DNA of 6,460 nt from the NCBI GenBank assembly GCA_025934595.1, contig JAICXU010000195.1, positions 1 to 6,460 on the forward strand, read 5' to 3'. A model generated the notes under the pieces. The model ran no database searches. It saw nothing but the letters and a program-made list of their open reading frames with translations, and had not been told where the DNA came from. Shown piece after piece: positions 6,075-6,460 of the stretch. The stretch's first letter is position 1, and each line of letters opens with the position of its first letter. Source of the stretch: Polyangiaceae bacterium (GTDB lineage Bacteria; Myxococcota_A; Polyangia; Polyangiales; Polyangiaceae). The position numbers and the translations under genes are program-made.

Positions 6075-6460
6075 CGAACACCGTTCGCTTCATGGCAGAC
6101 GCAAAGGCGCGTGATCGCATCGCGCACGATCTCGACGCGACCCTCGTCGTCGAGGCCGCCGCCGGCACCGGCAAGACGACGGCCCTCGTCGGGCGCATTC
6201 TCGGAATTCTCGAGTCGGGCAAGGGACGCCTGTCGACGCTCGTCGCCGTGACGTTCACGGAAAAAGCGGCCGGCGAAATGAAGCTGCGTTTGCGTGGCGA
6301 GATCGAAAAGGCCCGACAAAAAGCGCCCAATCCCGCGATCCTGGAGCGGCTCGACGGGGCGCTCGCCGAGCTCGAGGCGGCGCACATCGGAACGATCCAT
6401 TCGTTCTGCGTCGAGATCTTGCGCGATCGACCCGTCGAAGCGCGCGTCGATCCGCTCTTC
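6071..6460 (+). CDS. addA: AddA-like UvrD-family helicase/nuclease subunit (partial, runs off right edge)
   Basis: This is the motor subunit expected to pair with the upstream AddB-like protein: a superfamily 1A DNA helicase that in AddA also carries a C-terminal nuclease. Only the first 130 residues are visible. They contain the Walker A loop EAAAGTGKTT (28-37, with K35), motif Ia in VAVTFTEKAAGEMKLRLR (58-75), and motif Ib in HIGTIHSFC (105-113). The Q-motif glutamine usually found some 20-25 residues before Walker A is not evident; the region reads AKARDRIAHDLDATLVV. M8 (6092) is an alternative start, but the ATGA overlap favours 6071. AddB-then-AddA is a common gene order. Whether the nuclease domain is present cannot be seen, so a nuclease-less UvrD-like helicase remains possible. 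Confidence 0.9.
   Translation, partial: MTNTVRFMADAKARDRIAHDLDATLVVEAAAGTGKTTALVGRILGILESGKGRLSTLVAVTFTEKAAGEMKLRLRGEIEKARQKAPNPAILERLDGALAELEAAHIGTIHSFCVEILRDRPVEARVDPLF

Overview
The window looks like chromosomal DNA from a high-GC bacterium, most likely a myxobacterium or other Myxococcota/deltaproteobacterial relative. That assignment rests on the GC-rich codon third positions, the style of the protein sequences, and the pairing of LigD/Ku with an AddB/AddA-type nuclease-helicase. It is an inference from sequence style, not a database match. The window is densely coding, with five genes and only one gap longer than 100 bases. I see no mobile element, CRISPR array, tRNA or rRNA.

Layout. 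Positions 1-1102 (minus strand) hold the 5' part of ligD, encoding an ATP-dependent NHEJ ligase with an N-terminal 3'-phosphoesterase domain followed by the ligase adenylation domain. The gene runs off the left edge. After a 42-base divergent gap comes ku (1145-2041, plus strand), the DNA-end-binding partner of LigD. A 107-base gap (2042-2148) precedes a small gene for a predicted lipoprotein of unknown function (2149-2778). Twenty bases downstream is a large AddB-like gene (2799-6074, GTG start). It encodes a helicase-fold protein without a visible ATP-binding loop, followed by an apparently intact PD-(D/E)XK nuclease domain and an iron-sulfur 'staple' cysteine set. Its stop codon overlaps the ATG of an AddA-like UvrD-family helicase (6071 to beyond 6460) in an ATGA junction.

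How the genes fit together. The window joins two competing double-strand-break pathways. Ku and LigD hold and seal ends (non-homologous end joining). The AddAB-type pair unwinds and resects ends to start homologous recombination. The two modules are adjacent, and ku is followed in the same direction by the lipoprotein-addB-addA run, with no convincing terminator between them. The lipoprotein is the piece with no obvious role, and it is the main unexplained element here. I found no clearly new system. The main candidates for follow-up are the clustering of both repair modules, the lipoprotein embedded between them, and the very tight ligD/ku divergent promoter region.
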